A DNA stretch of 64,000 nt from Liquorilactobacillus mali (GCF_001437155.1 NZ_JQAR01000003.1:1-64000), one strand, 5' to 3'. Numbered from the stretch's first letter, positions 7,515-16,653 are shown. Numbers and translations: made by a program. The notes: a model not told the origin generated them from the letters alone.

Positions 7515-9134
7515 CTACTTCACATATGCATCCTTGAAGTTAAAGTTAACACCAGCTGAATTGTAAATAACACCCTTAACCTTAGATCTAACCAAAGTTG
7601 CCTGTGCCTGTTGATACAATGGTGAAACACCTTGCTCCTTCATAAGAATTTCTGAAGCTTGTACCATATCACTCCAACGTTTTGCTGTTGAACCCGCATC
7701 CCTATTCTTGGAAGCAGAAATTAATGAATCATATTCGGAATTACTCCACTTACCATTGTTATATGAATTATCAGACGTAAATAAATCTACAAAACTAATT
7801 GGATCTGAGAAATCAGCTCCCCAACCTGAAAGAACTACATCAAATTGGCCATTCTGGGATTTACTTAAACGTGTCTTGAAAGGTACATTATTCACAGAAA
7901 CTTTAATTCCTGATAAAGTTTCTTCAAGTTGGCTCTGAATATAAGCTGAAACATCCTTTGCAGCATCTGTATCATCAGCTAACAGAGTAAATTGCACACT
8001 GTTTGTTCCTAATTCTTTAAGACCTTCTGCCCAAAGTTTCTTTGCCTCTGCCTTGTCACTCTTAACTCCGTCATAAGTCTTAGCATCCTCTGTAAAATCT
8101 TTGCCGTTATATGTTGCAAGTCCCTTAGATACAATACCAGGAGCAACAACAGATCCATCACCAAGAACTTTCTTGACTAATTGTTTACGGTTGATTGCCA
8201 AGGAAATAGCCTGACGAATCTTTTTATTTTGGAAAACCTTTTGTGTTTGATTAAATTCAAGGTAATTGATTCTTGCCCCACTACGAACGGTAAATTCTTT
8301 TGAATTTGACAATTGCTTTGCCTGTTCAGAGCCTAAAAGTGTCTCATCAAGTTTCCCGCTCTGATACAAATTATAACCAGTTGTTGTACTCTTAGTAACC
8401 TTAAAATTGATTGCTGATAATTTTACATCCTTCTTATCCCAATAGTTGCTGTTCTTCTTAAGTGTCCAGCTAAGGTTAGAACCTGTCCAGCCAGTCATCT
8501 TAAAGGGACCACTGTAAACCATATACTTGGAAGCTGTTCCGTATTTGCTGCCGTATTTCTCAACCGCACTCTTGTTTTGTGGGAAGAATGAAGGGAAACC
8601 CATTAAAAGTTTGAAGTAAGGTACCTTCTTTTCAAGTGTAACTACCAACTTATAATTACCTTCAGCTTTTATTCCAAGTGTATTAACTGCTTTCTTGCCT
8701 GCAGCAATATCATCAGCATTTTTAATGCCGCTAAACAGGTACGCATATTCTGAAGCTGTCTTTGGATTAACAGTTCTTTGCCATGAATAAACAAAATCTT
8801 TGGCTGTCAATTTATCACCATTACTCCACTTCGCATCCTTACGCAGAGTAAATGTATAGGTCATCCCATCATTAGAAATTTTTGTAGACTTTGCAATTCC
8901 TGGCTCGATCTTACTATTTTTACCTAGACGATATAAACCTTCGTTTGTGTTGTTCAACATATCAAAACTAATTGTATCTGTTGCCTTTGAAATATCCATT
9001 GAAGGCAGCTCCGACGGCTCACTCCAATTGATAACTTGTTTTGAACTAGATGAACTGCTATTACCACAAGCTACCAAAATTAACGAGCAAGCGGTAATTG
9101 CCACCCCTAAACTAAACCTTTTTTGTATCTTCAT
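7515..9134 (-). CDS. oppA: Oligopeptide ABC transporter substrate-binding lipoprotein (OppA family)
   Basis: This 539-residue protein would bind peptides outside the membrane and pass them to an Opp-type ABC permease. The start at 9134 is chosen over an ATG 12 codons upstream because it has the SD AAAGGGGATG and gives a proper signal peptide, MKIQKRFSLG followed by a hydrophobic stretch and the lipobox LVACG. The mature part shows SBP_bac_5 features such as GIAKSTKISNDGMTYTF and LAINRKQLVKKVLGDG. No permease or ATPase genes are adjacent, so it is an orphan binding protein that would use a transporter encoded elsewhere. A hairpin with a T run lies in its upstream region. Confidence 0.9.
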   Translation of the reverse strand: MKIQKRFSLGVAITACSLILVACGNSSSSSSKQVINWSEPSELPSMDISKATDTISFDMLNNTNEGLYRLGKNSKIEPGIAKSTKISNDGMTYTFTLRKDAKWSNGDKLTAKDFVYSWQRTVNPKTASEYAYLFSGIKNADDIAAGKKAVNTLGIKAEGNYKLVVTLEKKVPYFKLLMGFPSFFPQNKSAVEKYGSKYGTASKYMVYSGPFKMTGWTGSNLSWTLKKNSNYWDKKDVKLSAINFKVTKSTTTGYNLYQSGKLDETLLGSEQAKQLSNSKEFTVRSGARINYLEFNQTQKVFQNKKIRQAISLAINRKQLVKKVLGDGSVVAPGIVSKGLATYNGKDFTEDAKTYDGVKSDKAEAKKLWAEGLKELGTNSVQFTLLADDTDAAKDVSAYIQSQLEETLSGIKVSVNNVPFKTRLSKSQNGQFDVVLSGWGADFSDPISFVDLFTSDNSYNNGKWSNSEYDSLISASKNRDAGSTAKRWSDMVQASEILMKEQGVSPLYQQAQATLVRSKVKGVIYNSAGVNFNFKDAYVK

Positions 9135-9254
9135 AAAAGCATCCCCTTTTTTCCACAAAAAATTCAACATGTTAGCATGAAATCAATTTTAAATTAAAAT
9201 ATCATTAAAAGCAATAATTTAAAAAAAGTTTATTTAATCGTTTTCGCAACAAAT

Positions 9255-9287
9255 AAAAAATGGCGCCCACCTTCCGCAGTGGACGCC
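9255..9287 (-). promoter_or_regulatory. GC-rich hairpin with T run upstream of oppA (possible attenuator)
   Basis: On the minus strand GGCGTCCAC (9279-9287) pairs with GTGGGCGCC (9262-9270; 8 of 9 positions), followed by six T (9255-9260). A TATTAT -10-like box lies just upstream on the same strand (9295-9300). The hairpin would therefore sit at the very 5' end of an oppA leader. It looks like a factor-independent terminator ahead of the gene. No known riboswitch core was recognised. Confidence 0.4.
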
Positions 9288-9429
9288 TCACCGTATAATA
9301 GAATCTTAAGCTTACCAGTTAATCAAAAAAAAGTCAATATCATAAAGAGAACTTCAGTTCGCTTTTGTTGTTTTTTTTTATAAAAGGACTTAAAATATAG
9401 TTGAAAAATAAAGAAAGGAAGTTTTAGAA

Positions 9430-9861
9430 ATGAGTAACGAATTAACTAACAGAATCAATAACTGGATGGGACAAGACGATTTCTTCAGCAATTTGGGACA
9501 TTCATTTTTTGAAGGAGCAAAATCTTTTAATCAGGCTCTTAAGACCGATATCAAAGAAACAGATGATGCATACGATGTTAAGGTTGATGTCCCAGGGATA
9601 AACAAGGACGACATTTCTCTATCTTATGACAATGGAATTCTTTCAATTAGCGCAAAGAGGGACTCCTTTGAAGATGAAAGCGATAAGGATGGAAACATCA
9701 TCACCAGTGAACGCAGTTATGGCAGCTACTCAAGACAGTATCGTCTTCCTAACATTATTAAAGATCAAATTTCTGCAAAATACACTGATGGAGTATTGGA
9801 AATTACACTTCCAAAGTCAAAAAATGCTTCCTCATCTGAAAATCAAATTAAAATTGACTAA
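9430..9861 (+). CDS. hsp20: Small heat-shock protein, Hsp20 / alpha-crystallin family
   Basis: This 143-residue ATP-independent chaperone holds unfolding proteins in soluble oligomers during stress. The N-terminal region includes NNWMGQDDFF; the alpha-crystallin domain spans about 38-132, with VKVDVPGINKDDISLSYDNG and the conserved ADGVLEITLPK-like segment (TDGVLEITLPK). A C-terminal IKI motif fits the IXI anchor. Length is normal for lactic acid bacteria. The SD AAAGGAAG precedes the ATG. I saw neither a CIRCE element nor a convincing CtsR box upstream, so heat control is unresolved. It is monocistronic and ends in a repeat-type terminator. Confidence 0.93.
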   Translation: MSNELTNRINNWMGQDDFFSNLGHSFFEGAKSFNQALKTDIKETDDAYDVKVDVPGINKDDISLSYDNGILSISAKRDSFEDESDKDGNIITSERSYGSYSRQYRLPNIIKDQISAKYTDGVLEITLPKSKNASSSENQIKID

Positions 9862-10258
9862 TCATTTTATCACGAGTTTCTTTTAGAATAATATAGAAGG
9901 AGCTGGATCAAAAGCTATATTTTGACCCAGCTCCTTCTATTTATTACGTAAGTTAAAATTACCCATCCAATCTCGAATTAATACTCAGTCTTTATTGACT
10001 AATGTTACACTCCTTTTTTATTTGTCTAATTTTTCTAAAAACAACAACTTTAATTTGTGAGATACTGACTTTTATTTCATTGTTGTGCAGAAAAAATCAT
10101 CTTTTATCACTAGATTCTTTTTTGCCACTGACATATAGTTCGTAAAATTATAAATAATCATCTTACAAAACATATTATTGTATGATATAATCTCAATAAG
10201 CATATTATTAAGTTAATAAAACACAATATAGTTCGCGTTTAACGGAGGAGAATTTATT
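9862..10258. other. Intergenic region between hsp20 and the MFS gene
   Basis: About 400 bases without a gene. It holds the hsp20 terminator (9895-9938), followed by sequence partly similar to the tail of the dispersed repeat (9940-10015), then an AT-rich part. Near the right end is a TATAAT-like box and a direct repeat of CATATTATT (about 10170 and 10201), which could be an operator for the MFS gene, though nothing identifies a regulator. Confidence 0.4.
9895..9938 (+). terminator. Terminator after hsp20 (member of the dispersed hairpin family)
   Basis: A 19-base arm AGAAGGAGCTGGATCAAAA (9895-9913) pairs with 9920-9938 with one mismatch. The core GGATCAAAA/TTTTGACCCAG matches the hairpin family seen at 705, 27586, 43106 and 55058. 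It is followed by TATTTATT. Confidence 0.75.
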
Positions 10259-11482
10259 TTGAAGACAAATAGATATATTGTTGCTTTGGCAGGTATTATG
10301 TTACACCTAATGATAGGTTCAGTTTATGCTTGGAGCGTTTTTACGGGCCCAATTGCTAAGCAGACCGGTTGGACTGAATCTTCTGTTGCAGGAGCTTTCA
10401 GCATTGCAATCTTTTTTCTAGGAATGTCTGCTGCTTTTATGGGTAGGATTGTTGAAGCAGCTGGTCCAAGATTAACTGGTACAATTTCTAGTATCTTATA
10501 CAGTCTTGGAATAATTTTAACGGGTTACTCGATTCACATTCATTCACTTGTTCTTTTATACATTGCATACGGTGTTATTGGCGGACTGGGTCTTGGTTCT
10601 GGGTACGTTACACCAGTATCAACCATTATTAAATGGTTCCCCGATAAACGTGGCCTAGCAACAGGACTTGCAATCATGGGATTCGGCTTTGCCGCAATGC
10701 TTACAGGACCAGTTGCTCAGAATCTAATGTCCACAGTTGGACTTGAAAGAACGTTCTATATTCTTGGCACATTCTATTTTATTGTAATGATTATTTCTGC
10801 ACAATTCATTCGCAGACCTGATTCTTCGAATGAGGAAGTAACCCTTGAGAAAAAAGGGGTCCGAATTACAGTTGGGCCAGAACTTACTGCTAATCAAGCA
10901 GTTAAAACAAAATCATTTTCTCTCCTTTGGCTTATGTTCTTTATCAACATCACATGCGGCATTGGGCTTGTATCCGCAGCGTCTCCAATGGCACAGGAAA
11001 TGACTGGTATGTCAGCTGCCACTGCTGCTGTCATGGTAGGAATAGTCGGCCTGTTCAATGGTTTTGGTCGACTCGTTTGGGCCACTCTCTCTGATTTCAT
11101 TGGCAGACCTATCACTTTCAGTGCTATTTTCATCGTGAACGTTGTAATGCTTTCAGTTATTCTTGCCTTCAGTAACCCGCTAATATTTGTAATTGCACTG
11201 TGTTTAGTATTGTCATGTTACGGAGCTGGTTTTTCTGTAATTCCTGCATATCTAGGAGATGTATTCGGTACAAAGGAACTTGGAGCTATTCATGGATATA
11301 TTTTAACTGCTTGGGCAGCTGCCGGAATAGTTGGACCACTACTCTTATCCTTCACACACCAAGTCCTTCATAGTTATTCCGTTACATTAATTGTTTTCAT
11401 TGTAATTGATCTTCTTGCCTTAATATCCTCATTTTGGATTCAACGAGGATTTATTAAACTCGGAAAATTAACAGATAAGTAA
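10259..11482 (+). CDS. MFS transporter, oxalate/formate antiporter (OFA) family
   Basis: This 407-residue carrier has twelve predicted membrane segments. The N-terminal block MLHLMIGSVYAWSVFTGP is the signature of the OFA family (OxlT-like), with a GLGSGYVTPVSTIIKWFPDKRGLATGLAIMG loop typical of it. Family members exchange small carboxylates, but many lactobacillar members have no known substrate, so oxalate should not be assumed. The start is TTG, supported by GGAGGAG eight bases upstream. The gene is followed by its own terminator at 11500, so it appears monocistronic. Confidence 0.85.
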   Translation: MKTNRYIVALAGIMLHLMIGSVYAWSVFTGPIAKQTGWTESSVAGAFSIAIFFLGMSAAFMGRIVEAAGPRLTGTISSILYSLGIILTGYSIHIHSLVLLYIAYGVIGGLGLGSGYVTPVSTIIKWFPDKRGLATGLAIMGFGFAAMLTGPVAQNLMSTVGLERTFYILGTFYFIVMIISAQFIRRPDSSNEEVTLEKKGVRITVGPELTANQAVKTKSFSLLWLMFFINITCGIGLVSAASPMAQEMTGMSAATAAVMVGIVGLFNGFGRLVWATLSDFIGRPITFSAIFIVNVVMLSVILAFSNPLIFVIALCLVLSCYGAGFSVIPAYLGDVFGTKELGAIHGYILTAWAAAGIVGPLLLSFTHQVLHSYSVTLIVFIVIDLLALISSFWIQRGFIKLGKLTDK

Positions 11483-11499
11483 CAATGTGCAACCATAAT

Positions 11500-11537
11500 T
11501 ACGGAACTTTATCCATTTTATAGTTCCGTATTTTTTT
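11500..11537 (+). terminator. Terminator after MFS gene
   Basis: A 9-bp stem TACGGAACT/AGTTCCGTA (11500-11508 and 11522-11530) is followed by seven T. Confidence 0.9.
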
Positions 11538-11632
11538 GTCAAAAAATCCTTTAGTTTTACTACCAATTTTTATCTGCTAATATGTAGGCATAGATTATCA
11601 ATCTTGTCTTTTAATAAAGTGAGGTTATAAAA

Positions 11633-12568
11633 ATGTATTTATTTGCTATTGGCATCTGTATTGGCATTTTCTTACCTATGCAGACTGCGATCAACTCGCG
11701 CTTGCGTGTCTCCGTAGTTTCCCCTTTCATCGCTTCAACAATCTCCTTTAGTGTTGGTACCATTTTCTTAGCAATTCTCGTGATCATCACTCATGGTGTA
11801 CTGTTTCCAAGTACTACCCTCATCTCAAACCAACCATTGTGGATTTGGTTAGGGGGAATTCTTGGAATCATATTCTTAACTGGTAATATTTTTCTTTTCC
11901 CACATATTGGCGGAGTTCAAACAGTCATCATGCCGATATTAGGACAAATACTCGCAAGCATGTTAATTGATAATTTTGGATTATTCTATTCATCCCATCA
12001 TCCATTGACATTTCTTCGCCTTTGCGGAGCAATTTTAGTTTTTGTAGGAGTAATCGTAGCAGTTGCGTTGCCCAGTATTCTCCATCGTGATAAACTTGCT
12101 GCAAAAGCAAAAGAATCATCTCTCTTATTGTTTTGTTGGCGCCTTTTTGGAATTATCACCGGTTCTTTCAGTGCTATCCAGACTGCGATTAATGGTCATC
12201 TAGGTGTTATACTTAATTCATCCATCAATGCAGCCTTCTTTTCTTTTCTGGTTGGTACGATCTTCTTATGGCTAATTGTGTTGATTAAGGATCGTAAAAA
12301 TCTCAAAAATCTAAAGAGTCCGCAAATTATTTGGTGGAACTGGACGGGCGGTTTGCTTGGCGCTATCTTCGTAACAGGTAATTCTTTTTTAGTGCCACAT
12401 CTCGGAACAGGAATCGTAACTGTGATTGTGTTGATTGGAATGATTATCGGGAGCCTTTTGGTCGATCATTTTGGCTTGTTTCTCTCACCAAAGCACCCTG
12501 TCCAATTCACACAAATCATTGGGATCGTTGTTATGGTAATTGGTGTTGGTATTATCAAATTGTTGTAG
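11633..12568 (+). CDS. DMT-family membrane protein with duplicated YdcZ/DUF606 unit
   Basis: This 311-residue membrane protein is made of two homologous halves. The first (about 1-145) contains QTAINSRLRVSVVSPFIAS and VGTIFLA; the second (about 165-311) contains QTAINGHLGVILNSSINAAF and VGTIFLW. Each half is a YdcZ (DUF606) unit of about five membrane segments, in the drug/metabolite transporter group. Many bacteria encode the two halves as separate genes; here they are fused. Substrate unknown; export is common in the group. The SD GAGG lies before ATG. Its end overlaps the open frame of the next gene. Confidence 0.8.
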   Translation: MYLFAIGICIGIFLPMQTAINSRLRVSVVSPFIASTISFSVGTIFLAILVIITHGVLFPSTTLISNQPLWIWLGGILGIIFLTGNIFLFPHIGGVQTVIMPILGQILASMLIDNFGLFYSSHHPLTFLRLCGAILVFVGVIVAVALPSILHRDKLAAKAKESSLLLFCWRLFGIITGSFSAIQTAINGHLGVILNSSINAAFFSFLVGTIFLWLIVLIKDRKNLKNLKSPQIIWWNWTGGLLGAIFVTGNSFLVPHLGTGIVTVIVLIGMIIGSLLVDHFGLFLSPKHPVQFTQIIGIVVMVIGVGIIKLL

Positions 12569-12599
12569 AAATTCGTATCATATGGAAAGGATGACAAAA

Positions 12600-13460
12600 T
12601 TGAAAATTGGGTTTATTGGAACTGGCGTAATGGGTGCTGCAATTGCAGGCCATTTAATAAAGGCTGGTCACAAACTAACTGTCTATAATCGTACAAAAAG
12701 TAAAACCGACAAATTAGTCGCTGCTGGTGCAACTTGGGCCGATACTCCGACTGAGGTTGCCAAAACAAGTGATGTTGTCTTTACAATGGTAGGCTTCCCA
12801 ACCGATGTCGAAGAAGTTTATTTCGGTGGCAAGGGTATCTTCAAAGGCTTAAAAGCAGGAAGTATTACAGTTGATATGACGACAAGTCGTCCAAGTTTAG
12901 CAGTCAAAATTGCAGACTATGCAAAAAAACATGATTTCCATGCTGTTGATGCGCCCGTTTCTGGTGGTGATGTTGGCGCTCAAAACGCAACATTAACCAT
13001 AATGGTTGGTGGAGAAGAAGAAACATATAACGAACTCCTCCCCCTCTTCAAAGTTATCGGTAAGGCAACTAATTTCTTTGGAGCTGCGGGATCTGGCCAA
13101 CACGCTAAAATGGCAAATCAGATAATGATTGCTGGTACAATGACAGGTTTGACAGAAATGCTTCTTTATGCGCAGCATGCTGGACTTGATGAACAAAAAG
13201 TCCTTGAGACGCTTTCTGCCGGAGGTGCAAATAACTGGAGCATGACTAATTATGTCCCACGCATTCTAAAAAATGACTTCACACCTGGATTCTTTGCTAG
13301 ACATTTTCTTAAAGATTTGCGCATTGCTCTAGAAGAAGCCGATAAAATGGGGCTTGATCTTAAAGCCACTGCTGAGGCTAAACGACTTTATGAAGTAATG
13401 GTTGATGTCAAAGGCCTTGGAAATCAGGGAACTCAGGGCTTAATCAATATCTATAAATAA
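12600..13460 (+). CDS. NAD(P)-dependent beta-hydroxyacid dehydrogenase
   Basis: This 286-residue enzyme belongs to the 3-hydroxyisobutyrate dehydrogenase / tartronate semialdehyde reductase family, which interconverts beta-hydroxyacids and their oxo forms. It has the Rossmann motif GFIGTGVMG at the N-terminus, the substrate-binding DAPVSGGDVGA, and the catalytic Lys in GSGQHAKMANQ. In-frame ATGs lie upstream at 12582 and 12591, but the SD GAAAGGA sits at their position and is eight bases from the TTG at 12600, which also fits family starts. Substrate not determined. It lies about 30 bases after the DMT gene and may be co-transcribed. Confidence 0.85.
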   Translation: MKIGFIGTGVMGAAIAGHLIKAGHKLTVYNRTKSKTDKLVAAGATWADTPTEVAKTSDVVFTMVGFPTDVEEVYFGGKGIFKGLKAGSITVDMTTSRPSLAVKIADYAKKHDFHAVDAPVSGGDVGAQNATLTIMVGGEEETYNELLPLFKVIGKATNFFGAAGSGQHAKMANQIMIAGTMTGLTEMLLYAQHAGLDEQKVLETLSAGGANNWSMTNYVPRILKNDFTPGFFARHFLKDLRIALEEADKMGLDLKATAEAKRLYEVMVDVKGLGNQGTQGLINIYK

Positions 13461-13798
13461 TAATCACTACAAAAAGTCAGTATCCATACAATGATATATC
13501 TGTACAGAATTATAATTTTTACCAATTCTATATCTAGATTTTTTGTTTCTTGTCAGTGACAGTTGCTGGAAAGTTTAAAAAAGAAATCAACTCAAAAACG
13601 AGTTGGTTTCTTTTTTATTTGAACAGTAATTAAATTCTGCCAAATTTATGTAAAAAAATGCGCTCAATTTAGTAACTAACTTTTTCAACTTGCTTGATCT
13701 TACACTTGATCCCTTATAGAAATAGGAATCTATTAAAAATAGTATTCACTGTTCTGTCTTTGATCAAGTGCATAACTGACCCTACCAGCTAATATGAA
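13461..13798. other. Intergenic region between convergent genes
   Basis: This gap of 338 bases holds the terminator at 13580-13617 and AT-rich sequence with no ORF, RNA gene or further repeat that I can recognise. Confidence 0.5.
13580..13617 (+). terminator. Terminator after dehydrogenase gene
   Basis: AAAGAAATCAACTC (13580-13593) pairs with GAGTTGGTTTCTTT (13600-13613), one G-T pair apart from perfect, followed by a T run. It lies about 120 bases after the stop codon. Confidence 0.85.
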
Positions 13799-14308
13799 TT
13801 AGCCTTCATAATTTTGAAACCTTCTTTCAAAATATGCTAGGTCATAAACCCTTCCATTTTTTTCAAAAGCCCTTTTTTCTAAAGTAAAAAAGGACATCCC
13901 ATTTTTAAGCATCACTTTCTTTGAAGCAACATTATCCGGTACACATCCCCCAATTACTTTGTTTAATGAAAAACTCTTAAAACCAAATTCTATTAATGTC
14001 TTGACGGTTTCGCTAGCAAAGCCATGCCCCCAGTACTCTTCTGCAATTGTGTATGACAACTCACCAGTTGTCCCCTTGATCGCGAATTGACAATTACCAA
14101 TTAGCTTATTACTTTTCAAGAAGATACCCCAAAAATTGCCTGCTTGATTATGCCTTTCAATAAAAGCTTGCGCCTCTTCAATACTTTTGAAATTGTCATG
14201 CTTGGTATACACAAATAAATTTGGGTTTTTAAATATTTGATATTCTTCTTGTGCTAACTCAATTGGGATAACAGCTAGTTTAATTCTATTGCCATTAATT
14301 TCATTCAT
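13799..14308 (-). CDS. GNAT-family N-acetyltransferase (RimJ/RimL-like)
   Basis: This 169-residue acetyl-CoA-dependent acetyltransferase has the acetyl-CoA loop in EEYWGHGFASE (RxxGxG-like) and the family's NVASKKVMLKNGM helix. This subfamily (Acetyltransf_3) acetylates protein N-termini or small amines; the target is not known. Start ATG at 14308 is preferred to a GTG four codons upstream because GTGGGA lies upstream at fitting distance. It is the last minus-strand gene before a gene-free gap and lies downstream of the citrate operon, separated by a degraded repeat-like hairpin sequence, so a functional tie to citrate is doubtful. Confidence 0.8.
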   Translation of the reverse strand: MNEINGNRIKLAVIPIELAQEEYQIFKNPNLFVYTKHDNFKSIEEAQAFIERHNQAGNFWGIFLKSNKLIGNCQFAIKGTTGELSYTIAEEYWGHGFASETVKTLIEFGFKSFSLNKVIGGCVPDNVASKKVMLKNGMSFFTLEKRAFEKNGRVYDLAYFERRFQNYEG

Positions 14309-14402
14309 CTGAATTCCCACTTTCTAAAACTCACAGGGATGTTAGATCAAAAGTTAAGTTTTACCAACTTATGTCGCCCCCATGAAATACAGATAATTAC
14401 TA

Positions 14403-15200
14403 CTACTCTTCATCATCCTTTTTCATTATAAAAGTCAATAATATCTGATTAAATTTCTCTGGTACCTCCATGTGTACTAGATGGCCCGCATGTTTTACAA
14501 CTGATACATCAGCATCTTTAGCGATATCTGCACAAAAGGTTGCGTAATTGCTTGACCATAATGGCGAACATTCCCCTGCAATAAATAACTGGGGCTTTTT
14601 GATTGTAGAAATAATATCACGCCAATCTTGTTCCATATGATTAACCAACAACGGTTGATTAAGCTCATAATCGAATGGATATTGCTCACGTTGTTCTTTC
14701 AATTCTTCTACAAATTCAGGATTCAAAGCAATCGCATTCAGATGTTTTTTACCTAGCAGGGATATATTTACCCAAAAATTATTCCAGTAAATATCCTTAC
14801 TTCCATATTTCCAATAATCATCGTTAATTAGTTTTGGCGATTGATCAACAGTTATAATCTGCTCAATTTTGTCCTCACCAAATAATGAAACATATGCCCA
14901 AATGGTGCTGGCCCCCATTGAGTGACCAACAAGAATTACTTTTTCCAATCCCAAGTATTCTATCAATTCTGAAATATCCGCAGCTAAACGGTAAATACGC
15001 AAATTTTTGCTAGTTCTCATTGATTCCCCATGATTGCGCCAATCTATTGTCAGCACATGATAATTATTCGCTAATAATACCTTTTTTTGATACTTCCATT
15101 CCTCTTTGATTCCTGAATACCCTGATAACAATAAGACGGATCGTCCACTTCCTTCGGAGGTATACGTCAGCAAGACATTATCACTAGTTTTAAACTGCAT
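14403..15200 (-). CDS. Alpha/beta hydrolase, coupled to citXG
   Basis: This 265-residue alpha/beta-hydrolase has the nucleophile elbow VGHSMGAS (Ser94), the oxyanion region LLLSGYSG, and a C-terminal HAGHLVHMEVPEKF containing the catalytic His (about 240). The acid residue is probably in AGECSPLW, where Glu stands near the usual Asp position. The substrate is unknown. Its ATG overlaps the citXG stop codon (TAATG) and the SD GAGGGG lies within citXG, so translation is coupled to the prosthetic-group enzyme. That suggests a role linked to citrate lyase or CoA thioesters, but this is only positional. Confidence 0.8.
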   Translation of the reverse strand: MQFKTSDNVLLTYTSEGSGRSVLLLSGYSGIKEEWKYQKKVLLANNYHVLTIDWRNHGESMRTSKNLRIYRLAADISELIEYLGLEKVILVGHSMGASTIWAYVSLFGEDKIEQIITVDQSPKLINDDYWKYGSKDIYWNNFWVNISLLGKKHLNAIALNPEFVEELKEQREQYPFDYELNQPLLVNHMEQDWRDIISTIKKPQLFIAGECSPLWSSNYATFCADIAKDADVSVVKHAGHLVHMEVPEKFNQILLTFIMKKDDEE

Positions 15201-16603
15201 TAAATAATCCCCTCAATTCTGCCTGCAAAAATCGTCAAAATCAACAGATCTGCCGATCCCCCTAAACTCAGGTTCCTTCTTTTAAAAACCTCATCTAATT
15301 CATTCAAAAATTGTATTCCAGTGACAGTTTGGCTCCCACCTAACTCGAAAAATCTCGCAGACCATGATTTCATCTCACCTAGAATTGTTAAACTTTGTGC
15401 CCTCTTAATCAAATTAGAATCACTCGCATGTCCTGCAATATACATCAGCGTATTAAGCAGCCGTTCATTAATATTGCCCTTTGTACTCTTCAAGAATGGC
15501 AATGCTAAATCAAACACAGCTGGATATCCAGCAGCAGCCTCACCTCTGATTCCCATGGTCTTGTATTTCAAGAATTGGAATTCTCCCGCGCTTAGCTTAT
15601 CTTTAGGTTTCTTAGAAACTTCCTTAAAATCATTTTGCAATAAATTGATCAGCATTGCTTTAATCGTTGCTGTCAAAGTAGATTGGCTATACACCCCGTT
15701 TTTCTGCAAGTATGCAGTGGCACACACAAATATTCCTAATGAGAAAATTGCACCTTTGTGGGTATTTACTCCATTTGTAGCATGAAACATTTTCCTTTCA
15801 GCCTCAACACCAACCCGACGTAACTGATTAAACATCTCGGGTAACGAATTACCAGCAAATTCAAAGCCTATCTCCTGAGCAAGATGAAAATATGACCGTA
15901 ATGACTGAGCACTTTCGATAAAGGTAAAGACATCCATGTCTTTATGTGCCCCATTACTAGCAGGATCGACAAGACCTGGCTTGGGATTCGTAACGACTTC
16001 ATATAATAAGGCTGTAACTGCAATTTCTGCTAAATCTTCAGTTCTTCCCAGATTATTAGATTTCTGATTGTCTTCATCAATCAGTTTTTGAATTGCCCGA
16101 TATATTTCATTGAGAGTGTGCCTTTGTTCTTTTGCACAAAATTTTGCATTGCGTCCACATACAAGGCACCTGCGCGCCTCAAAACCCAGTTGAGTTCTTG
16201 ACAGCTGATATTCATCACCATTTTGTGACATCACATCGGCATCAAACAATCTTCCAAATAAGAAGCTGCTTTCAAATAGAATCGTTAACTGCTTAATTTG
16301 GTTTATTTTACCGGTAACTACCAGCATCCCTTCCGGTCCCGTTTGCTTATCTAGAAAGAGTCTTAGAAAAAGAATCTCATGACTAGCTGCCCGAAGCTGT
16401 TCTAATAGCTCTTTCCAACCATCAAGAAACATCTTCTTCAAATATATGCTTGTTTTTATAGGACCAGGGATATTTAACTTGACCCCAATTACTATCTCAT
16501 TTGGAAATTGCATTTCTAAGCTTTCCTGATAATTTTGCCTCCATTCCCTTGTCTCAAGAACTGCATTCAACCCTATTTCCTGCCCACCGGCTAGAAAATC
16601 CAT
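15200..16603 (-). CDS. citXG: Fused CitX-CitG: apo-citrate lyase phosphoribosyl-dephospho-CoA transferase / triphosphoribosyl-dephospho-CoA synthase
   Basis: This 467-residue bifunctional enzyme makes and attaches the citrate lyase prosthetic group. The N-terminal CitX domain (about 1-165) transfers phosphoribosyl-dephospho-CoA to the acyl carrier protein CitD. The C-terminal CitG domain (about 185-467; ALLYEVVTNPKPGLVDPASNGAHKDMD signature) makes the triphosphoribosyl-dephospho-CoA precursor from dephospho-CoA and ATP. Start at 16603 is set by GGAGGG seven bases upstream; an ATG ten codons earlier lacks an SD. It follows citF by 176 bases, with a terminator hairpin between. CitXG fusions are known in some Gammaproteobacteria and lactobacilli. 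Confidence 0.92.
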   Translation of the reverse strand: MDFLAGGQEIGLNAVLETREWRQNYQESLEMQFPNEIVIGVKLNIPGPIKTSIYLKKMFLDGWKELLEQLRAASHEILFLRLFLDKQTGPEGMLVVTGKINQIKQLTILFESSFLFGRLFDADVMSQNGDEYQLSRTQLGFEARRCLVCGRNAKFCAKEQRHTLNEIYRAIQKLIDEDNQKSNNLGRTEDLAEIAVTALLYEVVTNPKPGLVDPASNGAHKDMDVFTFIESAQSLRSYFHLAQEIGFEFAGNSLPEMFNQLRRVGVEAERKMFHATNGVNTHKGAIFSLGIFVCATAYLQKNGVYSQSTLTATIKAMLINLLQNDFKEVSKKPKDKLSAGEFQFLKYKTMGIRGEAAAGYPAVFDLALPFLKSTKGNINERLLNTLMYIAGHASDSNLIKRAQSLTILGEMKSWSARFFELGGSQTVTGIQFLNELDEVFKRRNLSLGGSADLLILTIFAGRIEGII

Positions 16604-16653
16604 CCTGATCCCTCCAAAAATAACTTTACACATGTAACACTTATATATGTATT

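Noticed and set aside
9255-9290. T-box riboswitch before oppA
   Set aside because: The hairpin has GGAAGGTGGGCGCC, which superficially recalls a T-box antiterminator, but no AGGGTGGNACCGCG core or specifier stem is present.
9240-9430. CIRCE or CtsR operator before hsp20
   Set aside because: No TTAGCACTC inverted repeat and no tandem GGTCAAA heptads were found; one GTCAATAT is too weak.
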